Source: HyVt-477 sp965224605
GTDB lineage: Bacteria; Pseudomonadota; Gammaproteobacteria; Thiotrichales; Thiotrichaceae
Direction: 5' to 3'
Length of the DNA stretch: 64,000 nt
Assembly (NCBI GenBank): GCA_965224605.1
Contig: CBDCZP010000008.1
Span: forward strand, 124,001 to 188,000
Positions 23,178-32,914 of this stretch are shown in pieces (the stretch's first letter is position 1; each line of letters begins with the position of its first letter). The translations under genes were made by a program, and so were the position numbers. The notes under the pieces are model-generated. The model ran no database searches, had not been told where the DNA came from, and was given only the letters and a program-made list of their open reading frames with translations.

Positions 23178-25313
23178 TTATGCTATTTCTTCAACTTTTT
23201 CTTTTATTCGCCTGGGTCTAATTGCATTATGCTCATTGTTATTGCTTTTCTTCACAGTGCTACTTTTTGTCTTTAGTTGATCATTTTTCGTTCCCATTAC
23301 CGAATTAGGTAACTTAAAGCGATAAACGGAAACCTGCAACTCATTCGCAGTACTTGTCAAGCTGTTGATTAGCTCAGTTGTTTCGGATACTCGTTCAAAC
23401 GCTTGCAAGGTAATATCCTGAATCGAAATCATTTTCTTTTGCGTGCGTTTGGAGAGTTCCGATTGTTCTTTAGTGACATGAGCAATTTTCATCATCAATT
23501 TTGCAATGCGTACTGATTCACCCTCAACCTGACTTAATGCCTTGCCCGCATCTTCGGCTGAAGCTGTCCCTCTTACCACATGAGTGATGGTTTCTTCCAT
23601 CGCTACTACTGTTTTTTGCGTATCCATTTGCATGGTTTTCACCAATACATCGGCTTTCTTTGAGGTAGCTACGGCTTTCTTTGCTAGTTGCTGAACATCT
23701 TCTGCAACACCTCCAAACCCCTTGCCAGCATCGCCCGCACTACTCATTTGTATAGAAGCATTCAACGCCAGTACTTGTGTCTGTTCAGCAATATCATGCA
23801 TCAGCTGAGAGATGTGGCTGACTTCCTGAGAACTTTCACTCAAGCGTTTTATACGCTTTGCTGTCACTTGCACTTGTTCTCTAATGGCGTGCATACCTGA
23901 TAACGTTTCACGTACGGTATTGGCTCCTTGCCGAGATATTTCTAAAGACTTATTAGCAACCACTGAAGAATTAACAGCAAAAGCAGAAACTTGCTGAACA
24001 TTTTCTGCAATCCGGTTAATCGCTGTGGAGGCAGATAACACTTCATTACTCTGATCTTTACTGGCTCGTGAAAGTTCTGCTGCGGTCTTATCTGCTTTTT
24101 GTGCATAGTCATTTAAGCGTCCAGATGTGCCATTAATCTTGGTGACTAAATCACGTAACGCTTCTACCGTATGGTTAAACGCACCCGATATTGAACCGGT
24201 AATATCTTGGGAAACACGCGCAGAAATAGTCAAATCTCCCTGAGCAAGAGCCGTCATTTTGTTAGTCAGATGCATAATACCATCTTGATTACGCTCATTT
24301 TCTTCTTCTGTGAAACGTAAACGTTCCCGATGATCATGAAACAAGGCATAGGCTAAAGTAAGCAAGCTCAATAGCGATAAAACACCGAACGCATAACCTG
24401 CCATACTGATATATTCAAGGTTTTTTCCACGGTTAGAAATCTGTGTTTTTAGCTTAAAGGTAACATCAAACAACTCCATTCCCATGACTTCACTGCTATT
24501 TACTGAGGTGTAAATTTTTTGCAGCATAGTTGCATTATCAAGCAAAGCACTGATTTTTTCACTCAAACCACCTAATTGCTTCTCAATTTCTTCAAGATAA
24601 AATCGGGCTCCTGCATTACTCACTGCACTTATTTTCGTCTCTTTATCACCTCTCAGTAATATATCCAGCTTGTTGTCCAGCTTCATGGTGTTTTCAGTAA
24701 ACTCTTGAATAACCATCTGCACATCATTTCTTCCTTCCAGCATGAGCAACAAACTATTTTGCAGTTTCTGTAACAAAATCAGCTGACTGATAGACACATT
24801 TAATTGCTCAACACTATCGTTTTCCTGTTCAAGTCTTAATACCACCTGCTCCGCTGCAATTTGTAGCGCAGGCAATGTTTCGTAAACTGTTTCCGCATAG
24901 GAATGGGTTTTCGTTACTGCATCTTTATATTGCAAAATTTGTGCTAACAATTCGGAAAAGGAAGCCCAGGTAATCCTGACATCGTCCAGGTTGTCTCTGT
25001 TCAGACCAAAGCTATGTCCTTTTTCATCTTCTTCCAGAACGTCAAACTTTTTCTGAAACTCATTTTTTTGTGATTCAATTTGATCGAAAGAACCCGTTGT
25101 ACCTTTAATAGTACTAAGGGTTGTAGTCATGAGTTGCTGAGATAGCAAGGTTAAATCTGCCGCCAAGGTAATACGGTTTTTATCGGCTAAGGACTGTTGA
25201 TAAGAATAGGAAAAACAAGCGATCATTAATGCCACAGACACCAATAACAAAAGCAGCGATACCCAGACCGGCTTTCTATTCACACTTAACGATGGTGAGA
25301 GGTGAGTGGACAT
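23178..25313 (-). CDS. pilJ: Pilus methyl-accepting chemoreceptor PilJ
   Basis: A 711-residue receptor with membrane spans at about residues 15-38 and 305-330 enclosing a helical PilJ-type periplasmic region. A HAMP-like segment and a long cytoplasmic coiled coil follow. The signalling tip reads QTQVLALNASIQMSSAGDAG then KGFGGVAEDVQQLAKK, the divergent hairpin of PilJ. Residues 670-711 are a basic disordered tail. PilJ senses pilus or surface state and controls the ChpA kinase through CheW adaptors. It is in the operon pilG-pilI-pilJ-chpA-chpC. No methyltransferase (PilK) or methylesterase (ChpB) gene is in the cluster. Confidence 0.9.
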   Translation of the reverse strand: MSTHLSPSLSVNRKPVWVSLLLLLVSVALMIACFSYSYQQSLADKNRITLAADLTLLSQQLMTTTLSTIKGTTGSFDQIESQKNEFQKKFDVLEEDEKGHSFGLNRDNLDDVRITWASFSELLAQILQYKDAVTKTHSYAETVYETLPALQIAAEQVVLRLEQENDSVEQLNVSISQLILLQKLQNSLLLMLEGRNDVQMVIQEFTENTMKLDNKLDILLRGDKETKISAVSNAGARFYLEEIEKQLGGLSEKISALLDNATMLQKIYTSVNSSEVMGMELFDVTFKLKTQISNRGKNLEYISMAGYAFGVLSLLSLLTLAYALFHDHRERLRFTEEENERNQDGIMHLTNKMTALAQGDLTISARVSQDITGSISGAFNHTVEALRDLVTKINGTSGRLNDYAQKADKTAAELSRASKDQSNEVLSASTAINRIAENVQQVSAFAVNSSVVANKSLEISRQGANTVRETLSGMHAIREQVQVTAKRIKRLSESSQEVSHISQLMHDIAEQTQVLALNASIQMSSAGDAGKGFGGVAEDVQQLAKKAVATSKKADVLVKTMQMDTQKTVVAMEETITHVVRGTASAEDAGKALSQVEGESVRIAKLMMKIAHVTKEQSELSKRTQKKMISIQDITLQAFERVSETTELINSLTSTANELQVSVYRFKLPNSVMGTKNDQLKTKSSTVKKSNNNEHNAIRPRRIKEKVEEIA

Positions 25314-25415
25314 AGTTTTTTTCTTATTATTATTGTGTAACTCGCTATGAAAATCTATGGCATATTTTCTGCTAGTTATATTATTTATTTAATTCATCTA
25401 ATGAATGCGTCAAAG

Positions 25416-25937
25416 TTATTGCTTTACAACTTCTCTTCTAATGCCTATAGCCGTAGTAAATTTCATTATATCAAAGACCTCGACCTCTTCGTTCTGAAAG
25501 GAAAAAGAAACCTTAGCCAGACCTTTTTTACAGACTTTTAAATCTGATAATTTTGTATCGTCAGACCAATAATCACGGCTCCTCAAAACCTTATCTACCA
25601 ATAAACCGATATTACCGTTTTCTTGTGATACCACCAGAATGGATCGATCTTTCAACCCTAATGTTGAATGACTGTCATTGATCAATGTCCCTAATTCAAC
25701 TAATGGAATGATAGCACCTTGATAACTCATTAAGCCTATGAGCCAACTGCGATGATCAATGACTCTGGTTGCTTTGGACGATGAAACAATCTCAACCAAA
25801 CTGTCTCGTTCAATCAGTATTTGCTTGTTGGCAACCTGTGTTAAAACACCACTCCAACCAGAAATAGCCTTATCTTGCTGCTGATTTCTTTCATGTAGTA
25901 ACGTTAAGCCAACTAACAAATCATATGACGTTAACAC
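25416..25937 (-). CDS. pilI: CheW-like adaptor PilI
   Basis: A 173-residue single CheW domain: LTQVANKQILIERDSLVEIV, WLIGLMSYQGAIIPLVELGT, and VDKVLRSRDYW near the end. It couples PilJ to ChpA. It lies between pilG and pilJ, about 50 bp after pilG and 100 bp before pilJ. pilH, normally between pilG and pilI in Pseudomonas, is missing. Confidence 0.85.
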   Translation of the reverse strand: MLTSYDLLVGLTLLHERNQQQDKAISGWSGVLTQVANKQILIERDSLVEIVSSSKATRVIDHRSWLIGLMSYQGAIIPLVELGTLINDSHSTLGLKDRSILVVSQENGNIGLLVDKVLRSRDYWSDDTKLSDLKVCKKGLAKVSFSFQNEEVEVFDIMKFTTAIGIRREVVKQ

Positions 25938-25991
25938 AGTATTTTTATCCTTTTGTTTAGCAACCAGTTTATATTCTTATTCTATTACAGC

Positions 25992-26477
25992 CTAGACAAA
26001 CTCAGGCGACAACTCATCTTCTTTATCATCGTTTTCAACCTGAGTCTGCATGATGATCGCTAGCATCAAATCGTCATGAGTAAACGGCTTGGTCAAATAT
26101 TGCTCTGATCCAGATAATCGTCCACGTGCCATATCAAACAAATTATGTTTACTGGAGAGCATAACAACCGGAATATCTGCATATTCATCATTACTTTTGA
26201 TTAAAGCACAAGTCTGATAACCGTCTAATTTAGGCATCATAATATCCATAAAAATAATATCGGGACGGTTCTTGCTAATAATGGAAAGTGATTCAAAACC
26301 GTTTTCAGCAGTGAGTACTTCGCATCCTTTCTCCGACAAGAATAACTGAGCAGAACGCAATATCGTTTTACTGTCATCCACGAGCATTATTTTGAGATTA
26401 CTCAAGTCGTAATCCGCAATATTAGTCTCTTTATTTTTATCTACATCAGGTTGGCTGATGGTATGTGCTGTATCCAT
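25992..26477 (-). CDS. pilG: Response regulator PilG
   Basis: 161 residues. A receiver domain (residues 30-145) has the acidic pair in MLVDDSKT, phospho-acceptor Asp in DIIFMDIMMPKLDGYQTCAL, Ser in VVMLSS and Lys in YLTKPF. The blocks DGYQTCALIK and YLTKPF are PilG wording. There is no output domain. The 25 N-terminal and 15 C-terminal residues are disordered and acidic. PilG is phosphorylated by ChpA and promotes pilus extension; FimX-like proteins are its partners in some species. It is the first gene of the operon. Confidence 0.88.
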   Translation of the reverse strand: MDTAHTISQPDVDKNKETNIADYDLSNLKIMLVDDSKTILRSAQLFLSEKGCEVLTAENGFESLSIISKNRPDIIFMDIMMPKLDGYQTCALIKSNDEYADIPVVMLSSKHNLFDMARGRLSGSEQYLTKPFTHDDLMLAIIMQTQVENDDKEDELSPEFV

Positions 26478-26657
26478 AGGGTTTAGTCAATTTAAATTTA
26501 TTATTATTAATATTTCCATGCTGCTCATCAAAGCAACCTTGGCGGACGATCTAACACTACTGCCATTCAATGATGAAAACGATACAGAACTCTTTTTAAA
26601 CTGACAAAAAAAACAGACAAAGGGGAAGCTGACTAGAGAGTGGTCACATTGAGACTA

Positions 26658-27842
26658 TTAAACAGGACGAGGTTTGTATTCACCATTCGGCCAACATGGA
26701 GCAGATAATGCTTCTCCAATATTCGCCTCTAGCAGATGCTCTCGCACCTCTAACAATCGTCCAACCAGACCCGGCTCTATCTGCGCATAAGCCTCTGGAT
26801 CTTCTACTCTATTAACAACTATTCCCAATAGTTCGGTAATAGCATTACCCACCGAGTTTTGTGAAATCGTCACGATGAGTCTGCCTTTATCATCACGATA
26901 CAATATTTGTTTATAGGCTGGACGCCAGCGGATATCATTCGCAAACTTAGGATCTTGAATGACTTGTTCTCGCAAATCTCTGGCGACCCGAATAAATAAG
27001 TTGTTACTTAATAACACATCATTAATTTGGGAAGGGAAGGTAGCATCATCAGGAATATTCTCTTCGCCCGTTGCGACCAAAGTGAAAAAGGTTTGATAAA
27101 AATCTAAAAAACCTAATAAAACCTGTTCATATTCATACCAAAAATATTGGTCTTTGAGTTTTTCTTGTCCACCCAACACTTCCCATGAAGGTAATCCTTG
27201 TGGGTACCCTGTTAGTGCTAAAGCACCATCGCCTGAGGACAATAGCTTTAATATTTGTAAATCCAAAACGTCCAGAAATTGACGATACACATCATTCAAC
27301 TGCCTTAGGAACAGCGTGTTATGACCGCTATCTGTAAGATTTGGATCATTTGCATTGGCTTCTTCAGAGGCTGCTAGATCATCTTTAGGAAAAACCATAA
27401 AATGGTTATGGATCATCCTGATACTAGGAACACCAGGCTTGTTTAGAGGCCAGGTAGAATCCAAACTAGCTTCTCCACACAACACTAAATGCTTTTCGGG
27501 ATCAGGGTATTTATTCAGCATATAATCACAAATAATCTGCGTCATTTGCTGCCAGACTTTCTTTTGCTGGCGTTTCATTTGATCACGGCGAACCGGGCGA
27601 CCCAAAGGATCAAGTATGCGCCTTGAAACATCAAGCATGATAGAAGTATCAAATTCTGCACTATGCCCCACCAGTTTTCGATACATCAGCAAATCTTCTG
27701 GTGTCCTAAAAAGACCATTTTCTTCTGCCAGATTTTTAAGGTTTGCGGGGCTATTAAAAAACTCTACTCGTGAAATACCCTCAGGCACTGACAATGTCAT
27801 GTTAGGTCGCGGGGTAACTACAATACGAGGAGTTAATTTCAT
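26658..27842 (-). CDS. Conserved-looking protein of unknown function
   Basis: 394 residues that I do not recognise. It has no signal peptide or membrane span and is soluble with mixed alpha/beta predicted character. Notable blocks are HLVLCGEASLDSTWPLNK, then IRMIHNHFMVFPKDD near residue 145, and GALALTGYPQGLPSWEVLGG near residue 210. The HNHFMVFP block recalls HIT/GalT-type His motifs that handle nucleotides, but the rest gives no support and I make no assignment. The gene is 77 bp downstream of lspA on the same strand, separated by a G-rich tract, and about 180 bp from pilG. It ends without a clear terminator. Confidence 0.75.
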   Translation of the reverse strand: MKLTPRIVVTPRPNMTLSVPEGISRVEFFNSPANLKNLAEENGLFRTPEDLLMYRKLVGHSAEFDTSIMLDVSRRILDPLGRPVRRDQMKRQQKKVWQQMTQIICDYMLNKYPDPEKHLVLCGEASLDSTWPLNKPGVPSIRMIHNHFMVFPKDDLAASEEANANDPNLTDSGHNTLFLRQLNDVYRQFLDVLDLQILKLLSSGDGALALTGYPQGLPSWEVLGGQEKLKDQYFWYEYEQVLLGFLDFYQTFFTLVATGEENIPDDATFPSQINDVLLSNNLFIRVARDLREQVIQDPKFANDIRWRPAYKQILYRDDKGRLIVTISQNSVGNAITELLGIVVNRVEDPEAYAQIEPGLVGRLLEVREHLLEANIGEALSAPCWPNGEYKPRPV

Positions 27843-27862
27843 TTTCTTATCCAGATCTCAAT

Positions 27863-27900
27863 GGGTCAGGGGTTGGGTGAGTGGGTGGGTGAGTGGTGGG
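27863..27900 (+). other. G-rich tract with quadruplex potential
   Basis: Six runs of three or four G (GGG, GGGG, GGG, GGG, GGG, GGG) with loops of 1-8 nt, built from GGGTGAGT-like repeats. It lies in the short gap between lspA and the unknown gene, on the template strand of that transcription unit. Quadruplex formation is a motif-level prediction only. Confidence 0.4.
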
Positions 27901-27919
27901 TTAGGTTTATTTGATATTA

Positions 27920-28432
27920 TTACTTTTCATCAACAGCACTAAACAGACTCATTATAATTAATAAGGCTGCGCCGATTGAAATACCTATATCTGCTACGTT
28001 AAAGGTAGCAAAATGATAATCCGGGTTGATATAAACAAAGGGAAATGAAGCGTGTAATCCGATAAATGGAAAATGGAAGTCGATAAAATCGATTACTTTT
28101 CCTGCAAGCACACGATCTATTAAATTACCTATCGCGCCGCCAAGCACCAGAGCCAAACCTATAGCCGTCCATTTCTCTGTCTTGGGTAGGGTTCGTAACC
28201 AGTTAAGAATAAACAAGCTAACTGAGAAAGCCAGAATCGCAAAAAACCAGCGTTGCCAACCTCCTTGTCCTGCCAGAAAACTAAATGCCGCCCCTTCGTT
28301 GTACCAAAGAGTCATATTCAAGAAGGGCGTAATTTCAATAGCCTCTCCTTTGGTTAAATTGACCTCTGCCATCCACTTGGTAAGTTGATCCAGAAAAATA
28401 ATGATTGCCGAAACCCAAGTCCATCTCAGCAT
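27920..28432 (-). CDS. lspA: Lipoprotein signal peptidase
   Basis: 170 residues from ATG 28432, preceded by AAGGA; an upstream ATG at 28456 overlapping the ileS end is the alternative. Four membrane spans are visible. The two catalytic aspartates sit in GNLIDRVLAGKVIDFIDFHF and FATFNVADIGISIG, the family's conserved boxes. It is an inner-membrane aspartyl protease that cuts before the lipidated Cys of prolipoproteins such as those seen elsewhere in this window. It follows ileS directly, the standard ileS-lspA arrangement; the ribF and fkpB genes often linked are absent. Confidence 0.95.
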   Translation of the reverse strand: MLRWTWVSAIIIFLDQLTKWMAEVNLTKGEAIEITPFLNMTLWYNEGAAFSFLAGQGGWQRWFFAILAFSVSLFILNWLRTLPKTEKWTAIGLALVLGGAIGNLIDRVLAGKVIDFIDFHFPFIGLHASFPFVYINPDYHFATFNVADIGISIGAALLIIMSLFSAVDEK

Positions 28433-28448
28433 AGTTCCTTGTAATGCA

Positions 28449-31301
28449 TTAGGCATAAAGACGCACCTCACCATTGCCTTCTACGTTTTCAATACAACGA
28501 TTACACAGTTCTGGATGTTTTTTATTAAGCCCTACATTTTCTCGATGATGCCAACAGCGCACACATTTTTCATGCAAGGCAACACCTGCTTCTATCCATA
28601 AATCGTCTTCGCCTTCAATGGTTACAGCCTCTGTTGATGGACTAGTGACATCCACGTCAACAGCCTCCGCACCCGATGTAATCAACACAAACCGAAGCTC
28701 GTTATCAAGCTTTTGCAAGGCTTGATATGTATCACCACTGCAATACACTTTAACTTCTGCATCAAGTGATGAACCAATCTCATCACTAACGCGTAATTTT
28801 TCGAGCTGCTTGCTGACGGCTTCTCGCACCTTAAAGATATGCTGCCATTCTGTATCATTGATGGTGACATCTACGTCTAATTCATCTAGCTCACTATACC
28901 ATTCACTAAAGAGAACATGCTCTGCTTTCTCGCCGGGGGTAGCACTAGGAACAAAGCTCCATATTTCTTCAGCCGTAAAGCTGGTTATCGGCGCAAGCCA
29001 ACGTACCATGGCTTGTAGAATGTGAAAGGATGCCGTTTGTGCCGATCGTCGTCCCAAACTGTCAGCAGCCATGGTGTATTGACGATCTTTGGTGATATCC
29101 AAAAACAGGCTACTCATATCTACTGAACAGAAGCGCAGTATTTCTTGATAAACAAAATGGAACTGATAGTTATTGTAGGATTCCAATAGCTTCTGCTGGG
29201 TTTTAGCCGCTTGTGACACTGCCCATTGATCCAATAACAACATATCTTGATGGGCAACCAAATCGGTTGCAGGATCAAAATCACTTAAGTTCGCTAATAA
29301 ATAGCGCGCTGTATTACGGATGCGACGATAACCATCTGCTGTCCGTTTGATGATTTCATCCGATACCGTCATTTCACGACTATAGTCACTGGATGCAGCC
29401 CACAATCGAAGGATATCAGCGCCTAGTTTGTTATATATTTTTTGCGGAGCAATCGTATTGCCTAGCGATTTCGACATTTTTTTGCCGTCTGCATCGACGG
29501 TGAACCCATGTGTTAATACTGTCTTATACGGAGCGACACCCCTCATTGCCATAGATGTTTTAAGTGAAGATTGAAACCAACCACGATGCTGGTCTGAACC
29601 TTCAAGGTACAAGTCTGCGGGTAGCTCCATTTCTTCACGACGCTCTATAACTGAGGCATGAGTCACACCTGAGTCAAACCAAACATCGAGTGTGTCCATC
29701 ACCTTGTCATAGTCATTAGCGCTATCACCCAAAAGCTCTTCAGGATCAAGCTTAAACCAAGCTTCAACGCCTTCTTTATCTATTCTTTGGGCTACCGTTT
29801 CAAACAGTTCATTGGTATCAGGATGCAATTCACCCGTTTCTTTATGTACAAACAATGTGATCGGCACACCCCAGGTACGCTGCCGCGAAATACACCAGTC
29901 TGGACTATTCTCCAGCATGCTTTGGATGCGTGCTTTACCCCAATCAGGCAACCATTCGACTGACTCGGTAGCTTTTATGGATTGCTCTCTCAAGCCGGTC
30001 TGATCCATGCTGATAAACCATTGTGGAGTGGCACGAAAGATCAGTGGTGCTTTATGCCGCCAGCAATGTGGATAGCTATGGTAGAGCTTGTTGTCACATA
30101 ACAGTTTTCCGTGTTCTTCTAGCACGGCAATGACGTGAGGGTTAGCTTTCTGCACATCTTCACCCGCAAATAATTCCGTATTTGGCAAAAACTTACCATC
30201 ACCACCGACAGGGTTATCAATCGGCAAGCCATATTTCTGACCCACTACAAAGTCTTCCTGTCCATGTCCAGGAGCAGTATGCACACACCCTGTACCCGCA
30301 TCGGTGGTGACATGATCACCAAGAATAACGGGAATCTTACGATCATAAAAGGGGTGTTGTAGCTGCATGCCTTCCAAATCACTACCTTTACAGGTGGCGA
30401 TCACTTCATATTCGCTAATACTAGCTCTGCTTAAAACATCAAGGTACAAAGCTTCAGCCAGAATCAAACGCTCATCTCCGGCTTGCACACATACATAATT
30501 TAATTCTTCATGTACAGCAACGCCTTGATTAGCTGGCAATGTCCAGGGAGTTGTTGTCCAGATGACTATAGAGATAGCCCCCTCGCCTTTTAATTCCCCT
30601 GCTAACACCTCTTTTGGATCACCACAACGCTTCGCTAAATCAGTTTCATCAGCCACGTTAAAACGCACATCAATGGCGAAAGATGTTTTGTCTTGATATT
30701 CAACTTCTGCCTCTGCTAACGCAGAACCACAGTCAGCACACCAATGCACGGGCTTTTCACCTTTACGAAGATGTCCATTGGCTACGATACGCCCAAGTGA
30801 ACGCACGATATCTCCCTCGGTCTGGAAATCCATGGTCAGATAAGGGTTGTCCCAATCACCTAACACGCCCAAGCGTTTAAAATCAGCTTTTTGCAAGGCA
30901 ACCTGTGAGCTGGCATATTTACGACAAATTTCACGGAATTTAGCCGCATCCACTTTGACCCCCACTTTGCCTACTTTCTCTTCTACTTTTAGTTCAATAG
31001 GCAAACCATGACAATCCCAACCAGGAATATACGGAGCATCAAAACCACTTAGGGTTTTGCTTTTAATAATAATATCTTTAAGAATCTTGTTGACCGCATG
31101 ACCAATATGAATATTGCCATTAGCGTAGGGAGGACCATCGTGCAGAGTGAATTTAGGTCGACCCGCACAATGTTCACGAAGCTTTGAATATAAATCAGCC
31201 TCATCCCAAGCTTTCAACATGGCTGGCTCTTTTTGCGCCAAATTGCCACGCATAGGGAATTTTGTAGAGGGAAGATTGAGAGTTTTCTTGTAGTCTGTCA
31301 C
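28449..31301 (-). CDS. ileS: Isoleucyl-tRNA synthetase
   Basis: A 950-residue class I synthetase. HIGH-type motif in PPYANGNIHIGHAVNKILKD at residues 58-77, KMSKS in GKKMSKSLGNT near 605, and the CP1 editing domain between them (GTGCVHTAPGHG, IVIWTTTPWTLPAN). The C-terminal zinc ribbon CVRC..CNRC is near residue 905. It charges tRNA-Ile and edits valine. The length is close to E. coli's 938. No T-box or long leader was seen upstream. The downstream lspA start lies next to or inside its 3' end, so the pair is co-transcribed. Confidence 0.97.
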   Translation of the reverse strand: MTDYKKTLNLPSTKFPMRGNLAQKEPAMLKAWDEADLYSKLREHCAGRPKFTLHDGPPYANGNIHIGHAVNKILKDIIIKSKTLSGFDAPYIPGWDCHGLPIELKVEEKVGKVGVKVDAAKFREICRKYASSQVALQKADFKRLGVLGDWDNPYLTMDFQTEGDIVRSLGRIVANGHLRKGEKPVHWCADCGSALAEAEVEYQDKTSFAIDVRFNVADETDLAKRCGDPKEVLAGELKGEGAISIVIWTTTPWTLPANQGVAVHEELNYVCVQAGDERLILAEALYLDVLSRASISEYEVIATCKGSDLEGMQLQHPFYDRKIPVILGDHVTTDAGTGCVHTAPGHGQEDFVVGQKYGLPIDNPVGGDGKFLPNTELFAGEDVQKANPHVIAVLEEHGKLLCDNKLYHSYPHCWRHKAPLIFRATPQWFISMDQTGLREQSIKATESVEWLPDWGKARIQSMLENSPDWCISRQRTWGVPITLFVHKETGELHPDTNELFETVAQRIDKEGVEAWFKLDPEELLGDSANDYDKVMDTLDVWFDSGVTHASVIERREEMELPADLYLEGSDQHRGWFQSSLKTSMAMRGVAPYKTVLTHGFTVDADGKKMSKSLGNTIAPQKIYNKLGADILRLWAASSDYSREMTVSDEIIKRTADGYRRIRNTARYLLANLSDFDPATDLVAHQDMLLLDQWAVSQAAKTQQKLLESYNNYQFHFVYQEILRFCSVDMSSLFLDITKDRQYTMAADSLGRRSAQTASFHILQAMVRWLAPITSFTAEEIWSFVPSATPGEKAEHVLFSEWYSELDELDVDVTINDTEWQHIFKVREAVSKQLEKLRVSDEIGSSLDAEVKVYCSGDTYQALQKLDNELRFVLITSGAEAVDVDVTSPSTEAVTIEGEDDLWIEAGVALHEKCVRCWHHRENVGLNKKHPELCNRCIENVEGNGEVRLYA

Positions 31302-31406
31302 TTGCTATTTCCGATCCAATTAAAGGTGTAGCACCGCCAAACGATATGTATTAAGCGGTTTACAGGGGCGTAAGAATAACAAGTTTTTCTATGATCGGGT
31401 ATAGCT

Positions 31407-32572
31407 TTATTTTTTTGCTAATGCTCTGTCTTTTTGTGGCTGCTGAGGTGACTTTTTTTGTTTCGCAAATAGGGTGTCATTTGAATAAAAAACAGGCTTT
31501 GTCGATATTCTCACATCATCAATAAAGGCATACTCATCTTTTTGTGGCGCCCAATAAGGGCCACTTCCACCGAAGAAGGAGGCAAATAAGAGTCTATCAA
31601 TTTCCAACCTATCCACATTCCGAAAACGTAGACCTTGGTTTATTTAATACCAGCTTACCGTCTAACCAGCTCTTGATAGCACCATTTTTATGCCCCGGTT
31701 TATTCAATAAAACCATCGTTTGAACGGCATGCCATTTGCCCAATTCAATACTCTCCGGCATATCAAAAGACATGATATCTCCATATTTACTGGGTTGATC
31801 TGGATGATAAACATATTGTAAGAGTTTACCTTTCTTGTCCCACATCATTCTCACACTCCAACCATCAGCACCATTTGGAATCGCACCGTTAGTGTTGGAT
31901 TCGCCACCACCCACGCCTGGCAGCTTGCCGCCTTTTACAAAACGGAAACCTTTGGGGAATTTAAAACGATAACCGTAATAAAGCTGTTTAAACTTCTTGC
32001 CGAGTTCTGGTTTCCAGTTGACACAATGCTTGGGGCTATAACAACCTGAGATACCACTAGGGTAACGAATGCGAAGACCTTTGCCCTGAAAAGCGCCTTT
32101 GTCTGCAACTACATTGACTAAGTTTCTACCCATCTGCCAATCGGGACAATTCCAGTCCGCCCGGAAATCCTCATCGGAATATCGGCCTTTGGCTGTTCGA
32201 TCAAAGTTAATATGCCACGGCTTGCCCTCAGACAGGGGAGTTTTACTGGTACAATTTGCTTTCAGATAAAACAACTTATACTGCTCATCCATACCTTGTA
32301 CACCATAGTGCTTCGGTGTTTTGAGCGCTAGTACATAGTCCCAAACAGGATGGGTGATTTTAGGAATCGGAGCCCTTGTTGTACACCACGATCTTCTTTT
32401 CCCATTTCCGCGAACGCTCATCCCAATAGAGCTTACCTGCATAGGCAAATGTTTTTTGTGTTGAATCATTATATCGCTGGATTTTAACATCAACGGGCTC
32501 TGCAAATAGCAGACCTGATGTTAATAAAATTGCGAAAAAGAGTATTAATGCTAACGGGAACAATCTGTCCAT
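31407..32572 (-). pseudogene. PL14-like polysaccharide lyase, two frameshifts
   Basis: Three frames must be joined to read one protein. Frame 1 (from ATG 32572) has a signal peptide (LALILFFAILLTSGLLFA) and ends YNKG. After a +1 shift near 32371-32378, frame 2 continues APIPKITHPVWDYV through YYGYRFKFPKGFRFVKGGK and WSVRMMWDKKGKLLQYVYH to WLDGKLVLNK. After another +1 shift near 31633-31640, frame 3 reads GLRFRNVDRLEIDRLLFASF and FGGSGPYWAPQKDEY. The joined protein looks like a family-14 polysaccharide lyase, which cleaves alginate or glucuronan. Each shift is explained by one extra base (GGG and CC). Decay or assembly error are the alternatives; neighbours ileS and kdsB are intact. Confidence 0.75.
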
Positions 32573-32914
32573 AGGCGCCTCTGGGTATTTACCAACTTGC
32601 TATTTGCAATGTTGAGCGAGTTACAAATGAATAATTAGAATTGAAGTGCAATACATCAGATATATTAGAATCTGTGATACTTACAAAACTCAGATCAAGA
32701 TTGGATTAACAGCTTCTATACGCCAGATGAACAGCTTCTATGCCATTACCGTACTCGCTCTATAGTTAACATATGCTTAATATATTGTTTATATGAAAAC
32801 CATAACAATAAACTTTCAACTAATCAATCTGCTACCCACTGTTTAAGATTTACAATACACCGTAAAACACACATAATCTCTTTTTGTTAATTTTTTTACT
32901 TAAAACCTACCGCT
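32573..32914. other. Intergenic gap, nothing recognised
   Basis: 342 bp of AT-rich DNA between the divergent lyase and phnA pseudogenes. It presumably holds promoters for both. I saw no hairpin, repeat or small ORF worth naming; a weak direct repeat (acagcttcta) occurs near 32709 and 32730. Confidence 0.5.
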
